From Ascoidea tarda (nom. inval.) (taxonomy: Eukaryota; Ascomycota; Saccharomycetes; Ascoideales; Ascoideaceae), in the NCBI GenBank assembly GCA_030560485.1, contig JAKTTS010000014.1, forward strand, positions 1 through 64,000: DNA of 64,000 nucleotides, given 5' to 3'. The notes under the pieces were generated by a model. The model was not told the DNA's origin. It did not search any database and worked only from the letters and a program-made list of their open reading frames with translations. The translations under genes were made by a program, and so were the position numbers. This document shows positions 1 through 10,898 of this stretch, one piece after another (the first letter of the stretch is position 1; each line of letters begins with the position of its first letter).

Positions 1-170
1 CTACCTGTCGTTCGATTCATTTATACTATCGATAATTTTATTTAAATTATTAGTTAAGTTTTTGCTTTGAAACACATACTCTGCTTTCCCAATCTCCAAC
101 AAAAACAATTTTGCTTTCTGCTTCCACATCTTCCATCATTTAGATTCAGTTTGTATCTCAATTACCTGAT

Positions 171-2198
171 ATGGCTACTAAAGATTTTCTAAAAATTAAA
201 AATCTTTTGAACAAAGATGAAAAACTATGTCAGCTAAATGATATAAATAACCTAAACAACTTGAATCATTTGAAGATCCAAACTGATTTCATTCCAAAGT
301 CTTCGAATCCCTCTTATATCCCCAATCCTCTACTTGAGAACTCTCCATCTTCCTTAACTAACTTTACCTCAAGCGCCCCATCCTCTCCAACCAACTACAT
401 TTTTGTTGAAAATGATTATATTGTCAAAAGTAATTTCAACACCAGCAGTATTGGCGAGGAAAATAAAAACGCTCAAAATACTCACCATGAACAGAAATTT
501 TACAATTTTTCTAATAATTTCATCAACTGTTTGGATAATCTAACTACAAAATACGACTACAACATTACAAAATCTAAAAGCAAATTAGTAATTTCAAATA
601 ACGCTCTAACTTTATCTTACAATCAAGATAACCAATTTTACTTTCAAGATAGTAATAATAATAATAATATTGATAATAATAACGATTATATTAACAATTT
701 TGTTAATAATAAAAATAATAAAAATGAGAATTTAAAATTCTCCTTTGATCAAATGAATAATTTTAATTCTTTAAATATTTGCACTTCAACCACTAACTTT
801 ATTAAAAATCCGATATTGGACACACTGGCATACTTTCCAACAGACTTGCAAAATTCAAACCACTACACTTACTTTCAAAATAACCAAAAAAAATTTAAAC
901 TTGTTGACAAATCAGTTGTTTGCAGCACTCATTCATTCCATGATAACAATAATAACTTTAATATCAATGTTGAAAACACTGAGGGCAACAATAGTATCAA
1001 CAACGTTGCTACGTGTAATGATCCTCATTCAATTAGCAATCCAATTTTAATTGGTCCTGCATCAGCTTCCAAAAAAATTCGTGTACTCAATAGCTTTTCA
1101 AATAATAATAATAACAACAACAACTACAAAAACAGGAAAATCAGAAATCATAACAATAACAACCATTCAAATAATAACAGACACAAAATCACCAATAAAA
1201 AAGCAAAAACAAAAACAAAAACAAAAAACAAAACAAAGCAAAAAGCAAAAAAATGTGCAATCAATAAAAAGGATAACTTGGTTTCAAAATTTTGCTTAAA
1301 TTATCAACACCTCAATGCACCTGCACTAAAGCTAGCTAAAAAAAGACACTACAAACCATATCAAAGCGCTGTTTCAATTCAAAAAAGAACTGGCAGCAAA
1401 CGTCCTCAAGGCAGACCATTTACCAGTTGCTTACAAGCTAGATTTGTTTTACATGATGATTTAAAATCATTGTTTTGCTCATTGACTAAAAAACAAGTCA
1501 TTGATTTTCTTCATTTAGGCAGACTCTCTGGTTGTGATCCATCTGATATACAACCCTATTACAGAGCTCTTGATGAAGAAAACAACTTGGGTATTATTAA
1601 AATTGGTAGATATCAAGACACAAACAAATATCCAAGAACCAGACATCTTCGTTTTGATGACTGTGGCAAACTTTACCAAAATAACATTTACAAAGCACTA
1701 TTGGATATTTTCCAAATTGAAGAATTAACTTTTGTTAAAGTCATCAGGGACTGTAACAGCAAAATAATAAAACTTGAAACTTTTAAACCAATTGAAGAGG
1801 ATTTGAACATTTACTTTGAAGACTTGATTGATTTAGAAAAACAAAACGACGATATTCATAATGATAATGATGATACTGACAATGCCAATGACAATGACAA
1901 TGAGAATGACAGTTATAAAGCTATTTCCAAGCACTTGAATAATAACCAAAGCTTGAGTTCTAATGGTGATATCAGCATAAACAATATTGACAAAGATAAA
2001 TTGTTTTGTTCACCAGAGTGGATTAAAAAAAATATCACCTATCCAAGATATAAATCCAATATGAAAATCCACATTTTAAAAGGTTCATTTGAGGAAATCA
2101 TATACAACGATACCAGAATGTTGGACTGGGACATTGAGAAAAATCACTTGGAAAGAAGTTTCAAAACAATTTCCTTGGCCAAAAATCTTTCTATTTGA
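171..2198 (+). CDS. Asn-rich protein of unknown function
   Basis: 675-aa open frame starting at the first ATG. I do not recognise a family. The N-terminal ~390 residues are low complexity: Asn runs, then a Lys/Thr/Gln-rich basic stretch (about residues 340-370) that could serve as a nuclear localisation signal. Residues ~390-560 look like a folded domain, with a basic entry (KRHYKPYQSA, KRTGSKRPQGRPF) followed by mixed hydrophobic/charged sequence with several Cys and aromatic residues. A second acidic Asn/Asp-rich insert (~565-600) precedes a short C-terminal block that again looks structured. The layout, basic plus Asn-rich, resembles fungal regulatory proteins, but no zinc-cluster, homeobox, bZIP or GATA motif is visible. 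A role in transcription or RNA is only a guess. The gene is followed by the large gene-free block. Confidence 0.75.
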   Translation: MATKDFLKIKNLLNKDEKLCQLNDINNLNNLNHLKIQTDFIPKSSNPSYIPNPLLENSPSSLTNFTSSAPSSPTNYIFVENDYIVKSNFNTSSIGEENKNAQNTHHEQKFYNFSNNFINCLDNLTTKYDYNITKSKSKLVISNNALTLSYNQDNQFYFQDSNNNNNIDNNNDYINNFVNNKNNKNENLKFSFDQMNNFNSLNICTSTTNFIKNPILDTLAYFPTDLQNSNHYTYFQNNQKKFKLVDKSVVCSTHSFHDNNNNFNINVENTEGNNSINNVATCNDPHSISNPILIGPASASKKIRVLNSFSNNNNNNNNYKNRKIRNHNNNNHSNNNRHKITNKKAKTKTKTKNKTKQKAKKCAINKKDNLVSKFCLNYQHLNAPALKLAKKRHYKPYQSAVSIQKRTGSKRPQGRPFTSCLQARFVLHDDLKSLFCSLTKKQVIDFLHLGRLSGCDPSDIQPYYRALDEENNLGIIKIGRYQDTNKYPRTRHLRFDDCGKLYQNNIYKALLDIFQIEELTFVKVIRDCNSKIIKLETFKPIEEDLNIYFEDLIDLEKQNDDIHNDNDDTDNANDNDNENDSYKAISKHLNNNQSLSSNGDISINNIDKDKLFCSPEWIKKNITYPRYKSNMKIHILKGSFEEIIYNDTRMLDWDIEKNHLERSFKTISLAKNLSI

Positions 2199-3533
2199 GT
2201 TATTTTTTTTTTTTTGCTTATATTTTACAGAGCTATTTTATTTCTATTCACTATTAATCACATGTTCATCATTTCAATTTTCATCTTTCTTATCGACTAT
2301 ATTACTAATTATTTCCTAGCAACATTAAACGAAATCACATTGTGATTTTTTTGATCATTGATTCACATTTTTTGTTTCTTTTATTTTTTGTTTCTTTTTA
2401 TCTTTTTTATTTGACTTATTATTATATTCTAAAATTTGATTTATTTACTTCAAAATCTAATTTAAAGTATTACGGTCTTATTTCAACTGTGCTATCCTTA
2501 TACTGTATATTTTGATTATATTTTATTCCGGTCATTCACAACTTGCTTTATATTATGAATCACACTATCATTAACCATAAACCACTCAGAAAATGATTTA
2601 TGTATTTTTAAATTCTATATATGATTTAATTTAAATTACTTGGTATTTATTTTCCCACCAAACATATAATATATGTCTTTATAACTTTTACATTCATTAC
2701 ATTTCCTTTTTGGACAATCTGCTTGGAAATAGCGCATTGCAAAGCAAATCAGCTGCAAGAAAATTGCACAGAGATTGTGAAAAAGCTGTTTTCATACCAC
2801 TGTTTTTTAAGGCTCACTGTTCATAAGACAAAATTCTAGCCCTTGGCCTCGCCCCAAACAACGTTTCTGGACCTTTGAAAAAGTGTCATTTGTTGGGCAA
2901 ATCGGAATCGAATCCAAACACCCTCGCCTTTTTGTCCTCAATTGAATCAAACAGCAGAGAGCGTTAGAAGCACTGGCAAATTAGGTTTCAGCACTTTCTA
3001 CACCTCGATTTCAGTTGTGTGAGTTTTGTCTGGGATCCAAAAAGGAAAGAAAAATAAATATCAGGTTGAGGAAAAAGATACATAGCTTCTTTCTTGAGAA
3101 AATTGCATTTGAAACAAAAGCACAGTGCAAGTGAAAAATATAGCAAAACCTCTAAAGCTGGAGCTGTGCTGAATTCAAATAATTGATAAAGAAATATTTT
3201 TGCTTATTTTTAAAGCGCGTTCTCTTAAATACTACATAATACAAAAAATTACACAATTTTTTAAAATTTATTTAGATAATGATAAAAACAAGGATTATTG
3301 AATCTGGGCTATATTCGCAGCAAGAGTTGTATTATCCTAGAGCTGCATAGGAGCATGCTTTACGTCTATTGTTAAAAAAATGCAACAAGACGGTTGGAAA
3401 TAAAAGTTTAAACTAAAAAGCATTTTATTTAATATGCGGAAGTCTGTAAAAACAGGACTTCAATAAAATGAACTTCAAGCGGAAAAAAGTAAAAGTTTTC
3501 AACGGAAAGCTTATCGGGCTGACAAAGTTTAAA

Positions 3534-3554
3534 TTTTCAACTGATAGTTGAAAA
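3534..3554. repeat. Perfect 9-bp inverted repeat with 3-nt loop
   Basis: TTTTCAACT, a GAT spacer, then AGTTGAAAA. The arms match exactly. It lies inside the gene-free block. It could fold as a hairpin in RNA or be a dyad protein-binding site. It is short, so chance is not excluded. Confidence 0.6.
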
Positions 3555-4875
3555 CAGACTTGCGCATAATTGTACAGCAAAAACAACTTGCATTCAACAG
3601 ACAGAATATCTCAGTACAATGCATCAAAAAACATATATTATAACGGACGGAATTGTGCAGTTTGATGCTTCAACAGAAACTGCTTTTGGGCTTCTGCTTA
3701 CATGTTCTGAAACTATATTGAAAAAGTTCAACGGACACGACAATCCTAAATAATTAGCAATATTTTGCTGAACTTTCTCAGAAAAAACTAGTGTTAAGCA
3801 AAAAAAAAATAGTTATTCAAACATAAAATCTATTTGTTATCTTACAAGTATACGATTTGGTCTTTAATTTTCATTAAAACTTTTGGATTTGACTCCTGGA
3901 TCCTAAATTTGCAAAAACAGGACAACTGAAAGAGTCCCGATTAAAGTTTGAATATTTGGCCTGAATTCAAAGGTTTTACCCCCAACAGCGGAATATTCCA
4001 TTACATCATACATCTTGAAAATCTTTTTGTGAATTGAAAATCTAAAAACTAATGGAAATCTCATGATATTACAACAAAGCAACAGAAAAAAATATCCTAT
4101 ACTTATTCATCAGCAATAACGGACTTAATGACCTTACAATGTTCCCTTTTATTCATATTCTCAGGAAAATATAAAGCTGCAAGTGGCCGCATAATCACGT
4201 TTTTATCATGGAATCTGTTAAGCCAACTAACAAAACTGTTTACAGATTGTGTTTGGATTGTATCAGTCATTTTGTTTTCTCTTTCACATTTTTTTATTGT
4301 GAAAATGAAAATTTTTTTTTTTCTTATATCTACTAAAACATATCAGTTTATAAATATTTTCAAGTTGTTATATTTTACGCTTTTTTATACATAAATATAA
4401 TCCAAACTTCGCTTGGTGTTTATTGTTGTTGTCTCGTTATCTGTGTAGATATTTCTGAACAATTAAGTTTTTTTTTGATACCTTCAGAAATCCATTGATT
4501 ATTCAGTTTACTTTCTAAAATAATATTTGTTCAAACACCAGTTTTTGAAGATAAAAGGTATGTTTAATAACTATGAGTTATCTCATTTATACACTTGAAA
4601 TATACTAACTACAGATTCAAACACAGGTTTAAAAAAAAACCAAGCTTAGAATAATTGCAAAATATCTTTAATAGCCATTAAAAATTAAAATAACAAAATA
4701 AAAATAAATTTAAATAAAGTATCGATTGATGGATTAATAAAAAATGCGTTGTCAAAATGACAGAAACTCTTTCAATAGTCCAGGTAGACATCCTTGCCAC
4801 CAAAAATAAGGCCTGTTACGTTTTTCCATTTTTTTTATTCCACTCCTTTTGACTTTTTATTTTATTTTTTAAAAC

Positions 4876-4960
4876 AGAATAAGTAAAACAGAATAAGATG
4901 CGAAAAAGAATAAGCTTCAAAACAGAATAAGCCTGAAAGCAGAATAAACCTGCAGAAAAT
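4876..4960 (+). repeat. Interspersed AGAATAA word cluster
   Basis: About six copies of (C/A)AGAATAA(G/A), some as AAACAGAATAAG, occur within ~85 bp, separated by 3-12 unrelated bases. It is not a perfect tandem array. It looks like a degenerate minisatellite or a cluster of binding sites inside the gene-free region. Confidence 0.55.
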
Positions 4961-5967
4961 AAGAGTGATCTTTAGAGCGCTTTGGGTTGATCATCTTAAC
5001 ATATATCTCTTCATGGTATTAGAGTTATTCAACTTTAGTTGCCATCATCAAATTTAGGGTTCACAAAATACGAAAAAAAATACTGTCAAACTCTAAGAGT
5101 GTAATTACAGCATGTAAAACTTATATTATAATGGAGAGACACATTATAAGGAAAAGCAATATTTAATTTGCTTATGATTCTTGAAGCTGAGAATTCTAAA
5201 GTCAAATTCTAAATTCAAACCAATCTAGCTGGATAAATATAAAAAACACAGCTTCAATGATTACGTTTTTGCTACCACCACATTGATTCTAGATAACCAT
5301 TTGGTGTGATAACATGTGAAAAAAAAAATTGCGATGGGAATAACTAAAAACAAAAAAATACTGAGAAAGATATTGAAAAAACCGTTGGCAAAAGAGTTTC
5401 CCCATATATTAAAACTGGTGAACCAAACCTGGATAGACTAGTTTTAAGATTTTCAACCAAAGTGTTTCTTATTCTATAAAAGTTTAAACCATACTGGATC
5501 ACAAAGTTTAGATGTGGAATAAACTGGAGCAAATGCTCTCACAATCTATTCACTGTCTTTAATTTTGAAATAAAACCAAATACTCAAAAAATATTAAAAA
5601 AGTACTCGTTACTTTGGTTTAAAAATTCAATTTAAAATAATTTTTTTTTTTTTTCGTTTTTCAATCTAAAGAAAGCAATTACTCAGATATCAGATAACCT
5701 AAATCCAGCGGATTAATGTGATCTATGAAAAGCATTTTGTCCCAAAAAGAAAAAAGACTGGTTTTACAGTCCCAGTTTCACAACGTAGACTTAATAGCCA
5801 TAAATACTACACACTGATATCTAATGTATCAAAAAAAAGTTTTTCAAAACTCCCACAAATATCTGAGAAGCGTTTGACAAAAGAGACCATTCTCATCTCA
5901 TGGATTGAATCAAACTCTCAGACCGAAAATTGGAACGGAACAAAAAAATAATTATCAAAATTTCATG

Positions 5968-5973
5968 CACGTG
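5968..5973. promoter_or_regulatory. CACGTG E-box upstream of SPT6
   Basis: Palindromic CACGTG about 240 bp before the SPT6 start. In yeasts this core is bound by the bHLH factors Cbf1, Pho4 and Tye7. The same hexamer recurs in other promoters of the window. Function is inferred only. Confidence 0.35.
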
Positions 5974-6207
5974 TTATGACTAAGCAGAACAAGCGAGAGA
6001 AAACCTTGCGTTTCTCATTTTCAGGAGCCTTGCGTTTTTCCAAAATTACCCGGTCGTTGTGTTTTGAAGAGCCAGGAATCGTAGGATTTGATATCAAAGC
6101 GATAAATTTTTCTGTCCAAACCCACTTAAGCAACTGTTGTTGTTGACAATCTTTTTCTTCTATTGGAATTCGAATTGTATTGCTGGAATTAGTCGATTGC
6201 TATAACG

Positions 6208-9200
6208 ATGTCAAAATTTGGTAGCGATGACGAAGATGACTTAGGACACAGAAGTGATGAAGATGAAAACGAAAACAGAATAATCGATTCTTCAGAGGAA
6301 GACGACGACGAAGACGACGAAGAAGAAATAAGGAAGGTGCAAGATGGTTTTATTGTCGATGATGATGACGCCGATTTATCTGAATCCGAGCAAGAATCAA
6401 AACCACGTAAAAAGAAACATAAGCACAAACATAAGCATAAACGTCACCGTGAAAGAAGCTCAAGAAATGATGATGATGACGATGGATTAGATGAAGATGA
6501 TTTGGACTTGGTGATGGAAAACAATGGTGTTCCTGCAAGATCGTCAACTTCAAGGCTAAAGCGTCTAAAAAGAGCTGGTGGCGACGACGACGATGATGAT
6601 GACATGCGTAATGAAAAACATGGGCTAGATGCTATGTTTTCAGATGATGATGATTTGAGTGAAATAGAAGAACCTGATGAGGCTCCTTCTCAAGCATACT
6701 CAAGAAGACGTCCAGATAAAGGTGAATTCGATGATTTTATTGAGAATGATTATTCTGAAGAAGAAATTGAAAGGAGCAATAGAGTTCCCAACAAACGTAG
6801 ACAAAATTTGAAAATGATTGGCGAACCAAATGCAAAATATGATGAAATTGATCAAGAAAATCTAGATGTTTTATATGAGATTTTTGGAAATGGTGAAGAA
6901 TATTCATGGGCTTTAGAAATGGAAAAACAAGCAGATGATCACGATGAATACTATGAAGAAGAGGATGAAGAAAAAAATCTTCCACTATTGACAGACATAT
7001 TTGAGCCCAGTGAGTTGAAAGAAAAAATGATTACAGAGGAAGATAATAAAATCCGTGTTGAAGACATACCTGAAAGATATCAGATACTAAGATCAAAACT
7101 CGGTGATATAAATGACTACAAATTGTCTACTTTTGATTTTGCAAATGAGAAAGAATGGGTGGCAAATATTCTTGCCTCTGAAAAGACCTCTTTTTTTGAC
7201 TCAAATCCTCATCTATTGCCTCATTTCATCGTGGCTGTTGGTCATGTTTTAGAATTCATTTGTACAGATCAATTGGAAATACCTTTTATTTTTACTCATA
7301 GGTCAGATTATCTACATTATTCCGAATCCAGTAATAGTGAAAATGAAGAAAACGATGATGACTACTCTCCCGAAAATACTCATTCAGCGTCGGAGACCTT
7401 GTTATCTGAAGATGATTTATGGAGAATTCTACAATTAGATATTGAATATCACAATGTTCTAATCAAAAAGAAGAGTGTTGAAAGACTATTTAAAATGATT
7501 AACAAAGATGATCCTATTTTCTCGGAGTCTATTTTAGCTGCTAATAAAATATACGAATTGCAAGATTTATATGACTATTTGTCATTTAATTATTCTCAAG
7601 AATTAAAAGAAGCTTCTCTGTCCAAACAAAATTCTAGAAGGAGAAGACATACGAAATTCAGTTTGTATGAGAGAATTAGAAACAACGAGCTTTACGATGT
7701 GGTAAAGTCAATGAACATCTCTGCTCATCAAATAGCTGACAACATTAATAAAGATGACGCAAGAGTTCATTTTGTTGAAGATGCTCCCCAATCACCGCAA
7801 GATATGATCAAAGAAATATGTGCAAAACCCAATGCTTTGTACAAAAACCCAGAGTATGCAATGGAAGCTGTTAAAAAAATTTATGCCGATGAAATGTTTT
7901 ATCAAAATAGACTAAGAACTGTTGTTAGAGATGGTTACTCCGAATTTGCAACAGTCGATATAAAACTAACAGAAAAGGGTAAAGTCAAAATTGACAAAAC
8001 TTCTCCATATGCAGATTTCAAGTATTCGATTAAAAAAACAATGTCACAATTAATCAAACAACCCGATTTGTTTTTAAGGATGCTTGAAGCCGAATCATTA
8101 AATTATGTTGAAGTCCATATTACTTTGGTTTCCAGAAGTTTATTGCTTATCCATATTTTCAACAAATATGTTGCAAGTGAAGGTGTTTCAGAGGTTGCAA
8201 ATACCTGGAATGAGCTCAGAAGAGCTTGCTTGAATTTGATGATGAAGAAATTGGAACCATTGGTGTCTCTCCATATTAAAGAAGAGTTGCGAAAAGAATG
8301 TGAAAAACTATTATTTTTCAAAGTGAGAAAAGAAGTGACTAGAAAGTTAAACCAAGCGCCATATCAACCCCCTGGATTTGTATTTGGGACGGTTCCTACA
8401 TGTGTAACTATCTCTTGTGGAGAAGGGAACTTTGGTAATGACGCAATTGTTGCTGCCTACATGAATGAGTTTGGGGAAGCTAAGAATTTTGCCAAGTTTG
8501 GAGAAAATCCATTGAGAGATGCTGCTTTTGCAGATTCCTTTGCCTCATTCATAGAAAGTGTGAAACCCGATATAATTGGTATTGCTGGATATAATGCAAA
8601 ATCCAAACAATTGTTTGATGTAGTAAAGGAAATAATTCGAGACAAAGGTCTAAGAGTAGATGGCAGTAACTCAGAAGCAAATTTTGGATCTTATGAAGGA
8701 GGAGAGGCGCCAATAATAGAGGTTATCTGGGTTCCTGACGATGTTGCCAAACTTTATCAACTGTCTATAAGAGCCAAGAAAGAATATCCTGGAAAGTCCA
8801 CTCTTGCCAGATATTGTACAGCATTGTGTCGTTACTTGCAATCTCCATTATTAGAATACATCTCTTTGGGAAATGACGTAACAGCTATTTCATTCTATAA
8901 ACATCAGAATCTTTTAACTGAAGACAGATTGAGAGAGGCTATTGAATCATCATTTGTTGATGTTGTGAACATGGTGGGGGTTGACATAAACCAAGCGGTA
9001 AGAGAGCCTTATGTTGCTGCAGCCTTACAATATGTCTGTGGTTTAGGACCTAGAAAAGCGTCTGGCCTTCTACAATCTCTTCAGAAAATTGAGTATAATT
9101 TGTCAAACAGACAGCAATTAATTCTTAATCAATTGACGACGAAAAATATTTTTTTCAACTGTTCTTCGTTTTTGAAGGTTATACAGACCACTAGGGTTAA

Positions 9201-10602
9201 TAAACATTCTGAAGAAGATGTTGATATATTGGATGAAACCAGAATTCATCCTGAAGATTATGAGTTGGCAAGAAAAATGGCGACGGATGCTTTAGACTTA
9301 GACGAGGAAGATCTCTTTGATGTGGATCCTATTAGACAATTGATGAAAGAGGGAGCCAGCAAATTAAACGATTTAATCTTAGAAGGATATGCTAAGGAAC
9401 TAGAAGTGAAATATAAAAAAAAGAAGAAAACTATATTGCAAATGATCAAAGATGAGCTTCAAAATCACTATGAAGAAATCAGGCGCGAGTTTCATATTAT
9501 GGATCAATTTGAGGTTTTCACAGCATTGACCGGAGAAACTGAAGATACATTTTATCCCGGTGTTGTGGTTCCAATGAAGATAAGATATGTCAACTCGCGA
9601 TTCATTTCGGGTCAAACTGCATTTTTGGTTGATTGTAATGTGAATGCAGAAAGAATGAAAATAGAAGAATCTTCATCGGTTCATGAAATATACAGACCCT
9701 TGCAAACAGTGCAGGTGAAAATAATGGAGGTCAACTATGACAGTTTTAAATGTGAAGGTAGTCTTTTGGCGGAAGATGTGAAGAATCCCACACTCAAAGA
9801 AGTTCTGAGAGATGAAGACGAACAATGGGATGTGGATGCTGAGGCTCGTGATAAAGAAATAGAACGAAGGAGAGCTGATGCAGAAAGAAGAGCCAAGAAG
9901 TTTGTGAGACACGCCTTTTTCCAGAATTTAAATGCACGAGAAGCAGTGGAGTATCTCAAAGGATTGAGTAGAGGGGAATTTGTGATCAGACCATCTTCTA
10001 AAGGCGAAGATCATTTGGCTATTACTTGGAAAGTTGACAAGGACCTTTTCCAACATCTAGATGTTGTGGAAGGCCGAGAAAGAGATGGTACGAAGATATA
10101 CAGCATTGGAAGTTCCAAGTATTCAGATCTAGATGATTTGATTGAAAATCATATCAAAAAGCTTTCAAGAAATGTTGACAGAATGGTCAATCATGAAAAG
10201 TTCAAGCTCGGAGGAAAAGAAACCGTTGAGGCTTTTCTCAATGCTTATTCTAAGACGAATCCTAGCAAAGGCTGCTATATTTTCTGCTTTGATTACAAGC
10301 ACGCTGGATGGTTTTTGTTGCTCTATAAAACCAACGTTAGCTCCAAAGTCTACACTATTCATGTTCAAATTGTTCCCGATGGCTATTTGTTGGACAACTA
10401 CAACTACTCGTCTGTGGACGAGCTAACCAATGGGTTCAAACAACTAATGAAGAACAGAATGAACAGGAGTGCTGCTCCTGACGTCAATTCCTATGCGATT
10501 CCTCCTACCAACCACCACCAACCGTCGTTTCAACGATATGGTGCTCCCAACAGTCACATCAGGCCAAGCTACGGGCAAGGAAACTGGAGAGGCACGAATT
10601 AA
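6208..10602 (+). CDS. SPT6: Transcription elongation factor / histone chaperone Spt6
   Basis: 1464-aa protein with the full Spt6 layout. A very acidic, disordered N-terminus (residues 1-~230, with Asp/Glu runs and a His/Lys-rich patch) is followed by a Tex-like core with helix-turn-helix, YqgF-like (about 720-860) and helix-hairpin-helix segments (LGPRKASGLLQ, about 950). Then come an S1 RNA-binding domain (about 1110-1190) and the tandem SH2 module (about 1237-1440, with VIRPSS as the first SH2's phosphate-binding strand). The C-terminal tail is short and polar. Spt6 travels with RNA polymerase II, reassembles nucleosomes behind it and binds the phosphorylated Rpb1 linker through its SH2 pair. 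Length matches the family (S. cerevisiae 1451 aa). Three in-frame CTG codons were found by eye, at 7618, 8761 and 9805. Confidence 0.97.
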   Translation: MSKFGSDDEDDLGHRSDEDENENRIIDSSEEDDDEDDEEEIRKVQDGFIVDDDDADLSESEQESKPRKKKHKHKHKHKRHRERSSRNDDDDDGLDEDDLDLVMENNGVPARSSTSRLKRLKRAGGDDDDDDDMRNEKHGLDAMFSDDDDLSEIEEPDEAPSQAYSRRRPDKGEFDDFIENDYSEEEIERSNRVPNKRRQNLKMIGEPNAKYDEIDQENLDVLYEIFGNGEEYSWALEMEKQADDHDEYYEEEDEEKNLPLLTDIFEPSELKEKMITEEDNKIRVEDIPERYQILRSKLGDINDYKLSTFDFANEKEWVANILASEKTSFFDSNPHLLPHFIVAVGHVLEFICTDQLEIPFIFTHRSDYLHYSESSNSENEENDDDYSPENTHSASETLLSEDDLWRILQLDIEYHNVLIKKKSVERLFKMINKDDPIFSESILAANKIYELQDLYDYLSFNYSQELKEASLSKQNSRRRRHTKFSLYERIRNNELYDVVKSMNISAHQIADNINKDDARVHFVEDAPQSPQDMIKEICAKPNALYKNPEYAMEAVKKIYADEMFYQNRLRTVVRDGYSEFATVDIKLTEKGKVKIDKTSPYADFKYSIKKTMSQLIKQPDLFLRMLEAESLNYVEVHITLVSRSLLLIHIFNKYVASEGVSEVANTWNELRRACLNLMMKKLEPLVSLHIKEELRKECEKLLFFKVRKEVTRKLNQAPYQPPGFVFGTVPTCVTISCGEGNFGNDAIVAAYMNEFGEAKNFAKFGENPLRDAAFADSFASFIESVKPDIIGIAGYNAKSKQLFDVVKEIIRDKGLRVDGSNSEANFGSYEGGEAPIIEVIWVPDDVAKLYQLSIRAKKEYPGKSTLARYCTALCRYLQSPLLEYISLGNDVTAISFYKHQNLLTEDRLREAIESSFVDVVNMVGVDINQAVREPYVAAALQYVCGLGPRKASGLLQSLQKIEYNLSNRQQLILNQLTTKNIFFNCSSFLKVIQTTRVNKHSEEDVDILDETRIHPEDYELARKMATDALDLDEEDLFDVDPIRQLMKEGASKLNDLILEGYAKELEVKYKKKKKTILQMIKDELQNHYEEIRREFHIMDQFEVFTALTGETEDTFYPGVVVPMKIRYVNSRFISGQTAFLVDCNVNAERMKIEESSSVHEIYRPLQTVQVKIMEVNYDSFKCEGSLLAEDVKNPTLKEVLRDEDEQWDVDAEARDKEIERRRADAERRAKKFVRHAFFQNLNAREAVEYLKGLSRGEFVIRPSSKGEDHLAITWKVDKDLFQHLDVVEGRERDGTKIYSIGSSKYSDLDDLIENHIKKLSRNVDRMVNHEKFKLGGKETVEAFLNAYSKTNPSKGCYIFCFDYKHAGWFLLLYKTNVSSKVYTIHVQIVPDGYLLDNYNYSSVDELTNGFKQLMKNRMNRSAAPDVNSYAIPPTNHHQPSFQRYGAPNSHIRPSYGQGNWRGTN

Positions 10603-10805
10603 AGACTTTGGTAGCTTTATAATATCTGTTTTCCATGTATTCTTTATATAGTTGTTTTAATTCTTTTTTGTTGTTTAGTGAATATTTAAAATTTTGATGT
10701 ACCCTTAAAGCTAAAATGTAGAGGCTTCCACCACGTTTCGCCGTTTTCGTTTTTGATGGTGAAATATTCACCATGGCTGTTCTTCGTCCAGCTGCCAGAA
10801 CTTGG

Positions 10806-10817
10806 TATATATATATA
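10806..10817 (+). promoter_or_regulatory. TATA element of the TED1-like gene
   Basis: (TA)6 run about 80-90 bp upstream of the ATG at 10899, a normal yeast TATA spacing. It could also be a simple dinucleotide repeat. Confidence 0.45.
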
Positions 10818-10898
10818 CTAACACGTCCACACAATCGTCAGATACTTTGTTGATTTGACTGGGAGAAAAGGCTGAAAGAACAAGAAAGGATTTTGCAA

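Larger units (their letters stand above)
2199..6207. other. 4-kb gene-free region
   Basis: No convincing coding region on either strand. The longest frames (62-88 codons at 4128-4394, 5344-5532 and 5718-5951) lack any recognisable domain and look like chance. The stretch is AT-rich with oligo-A/T runs, a perfect short inverted repeat (3534-3554), recurring words such as TTCAACGGA (near 3498 and 3726) and AAAAACAGGAC (near 3448 and 3915), and a cluster of AGAATAA words (4876-4960). The next longest gene-free gap in the window is about 1.2 kb. Candidate explanations are a centromere, a long non-coding RNA gene, a decayed gene or a replication origin. The final ~240 bp hold the SPT6 promoter. 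Confidence 0.7.

Noticed and set aside
1-30. GTTCGATTC box-B-like word at the window start
   Set aside because: The bases around it cannot form a T-arm stem and no acceptor stem or T-run follows, so no tRNA.
2881-2925. AATCGAATCC, tRNA B-box-like
   Set aside because: No A box at a suitable distance and no cloverleaf arms.
4128-4394. 88-codon plus-strand frame in the gene-free block
   Set aside because: Phe/Leu/Ser-rich chance frame with no motif.
5718-5951. 77-codon frame upstream of SPT6
   Set aside because: No domain and ends in the SPT6 promoter; likely chance.
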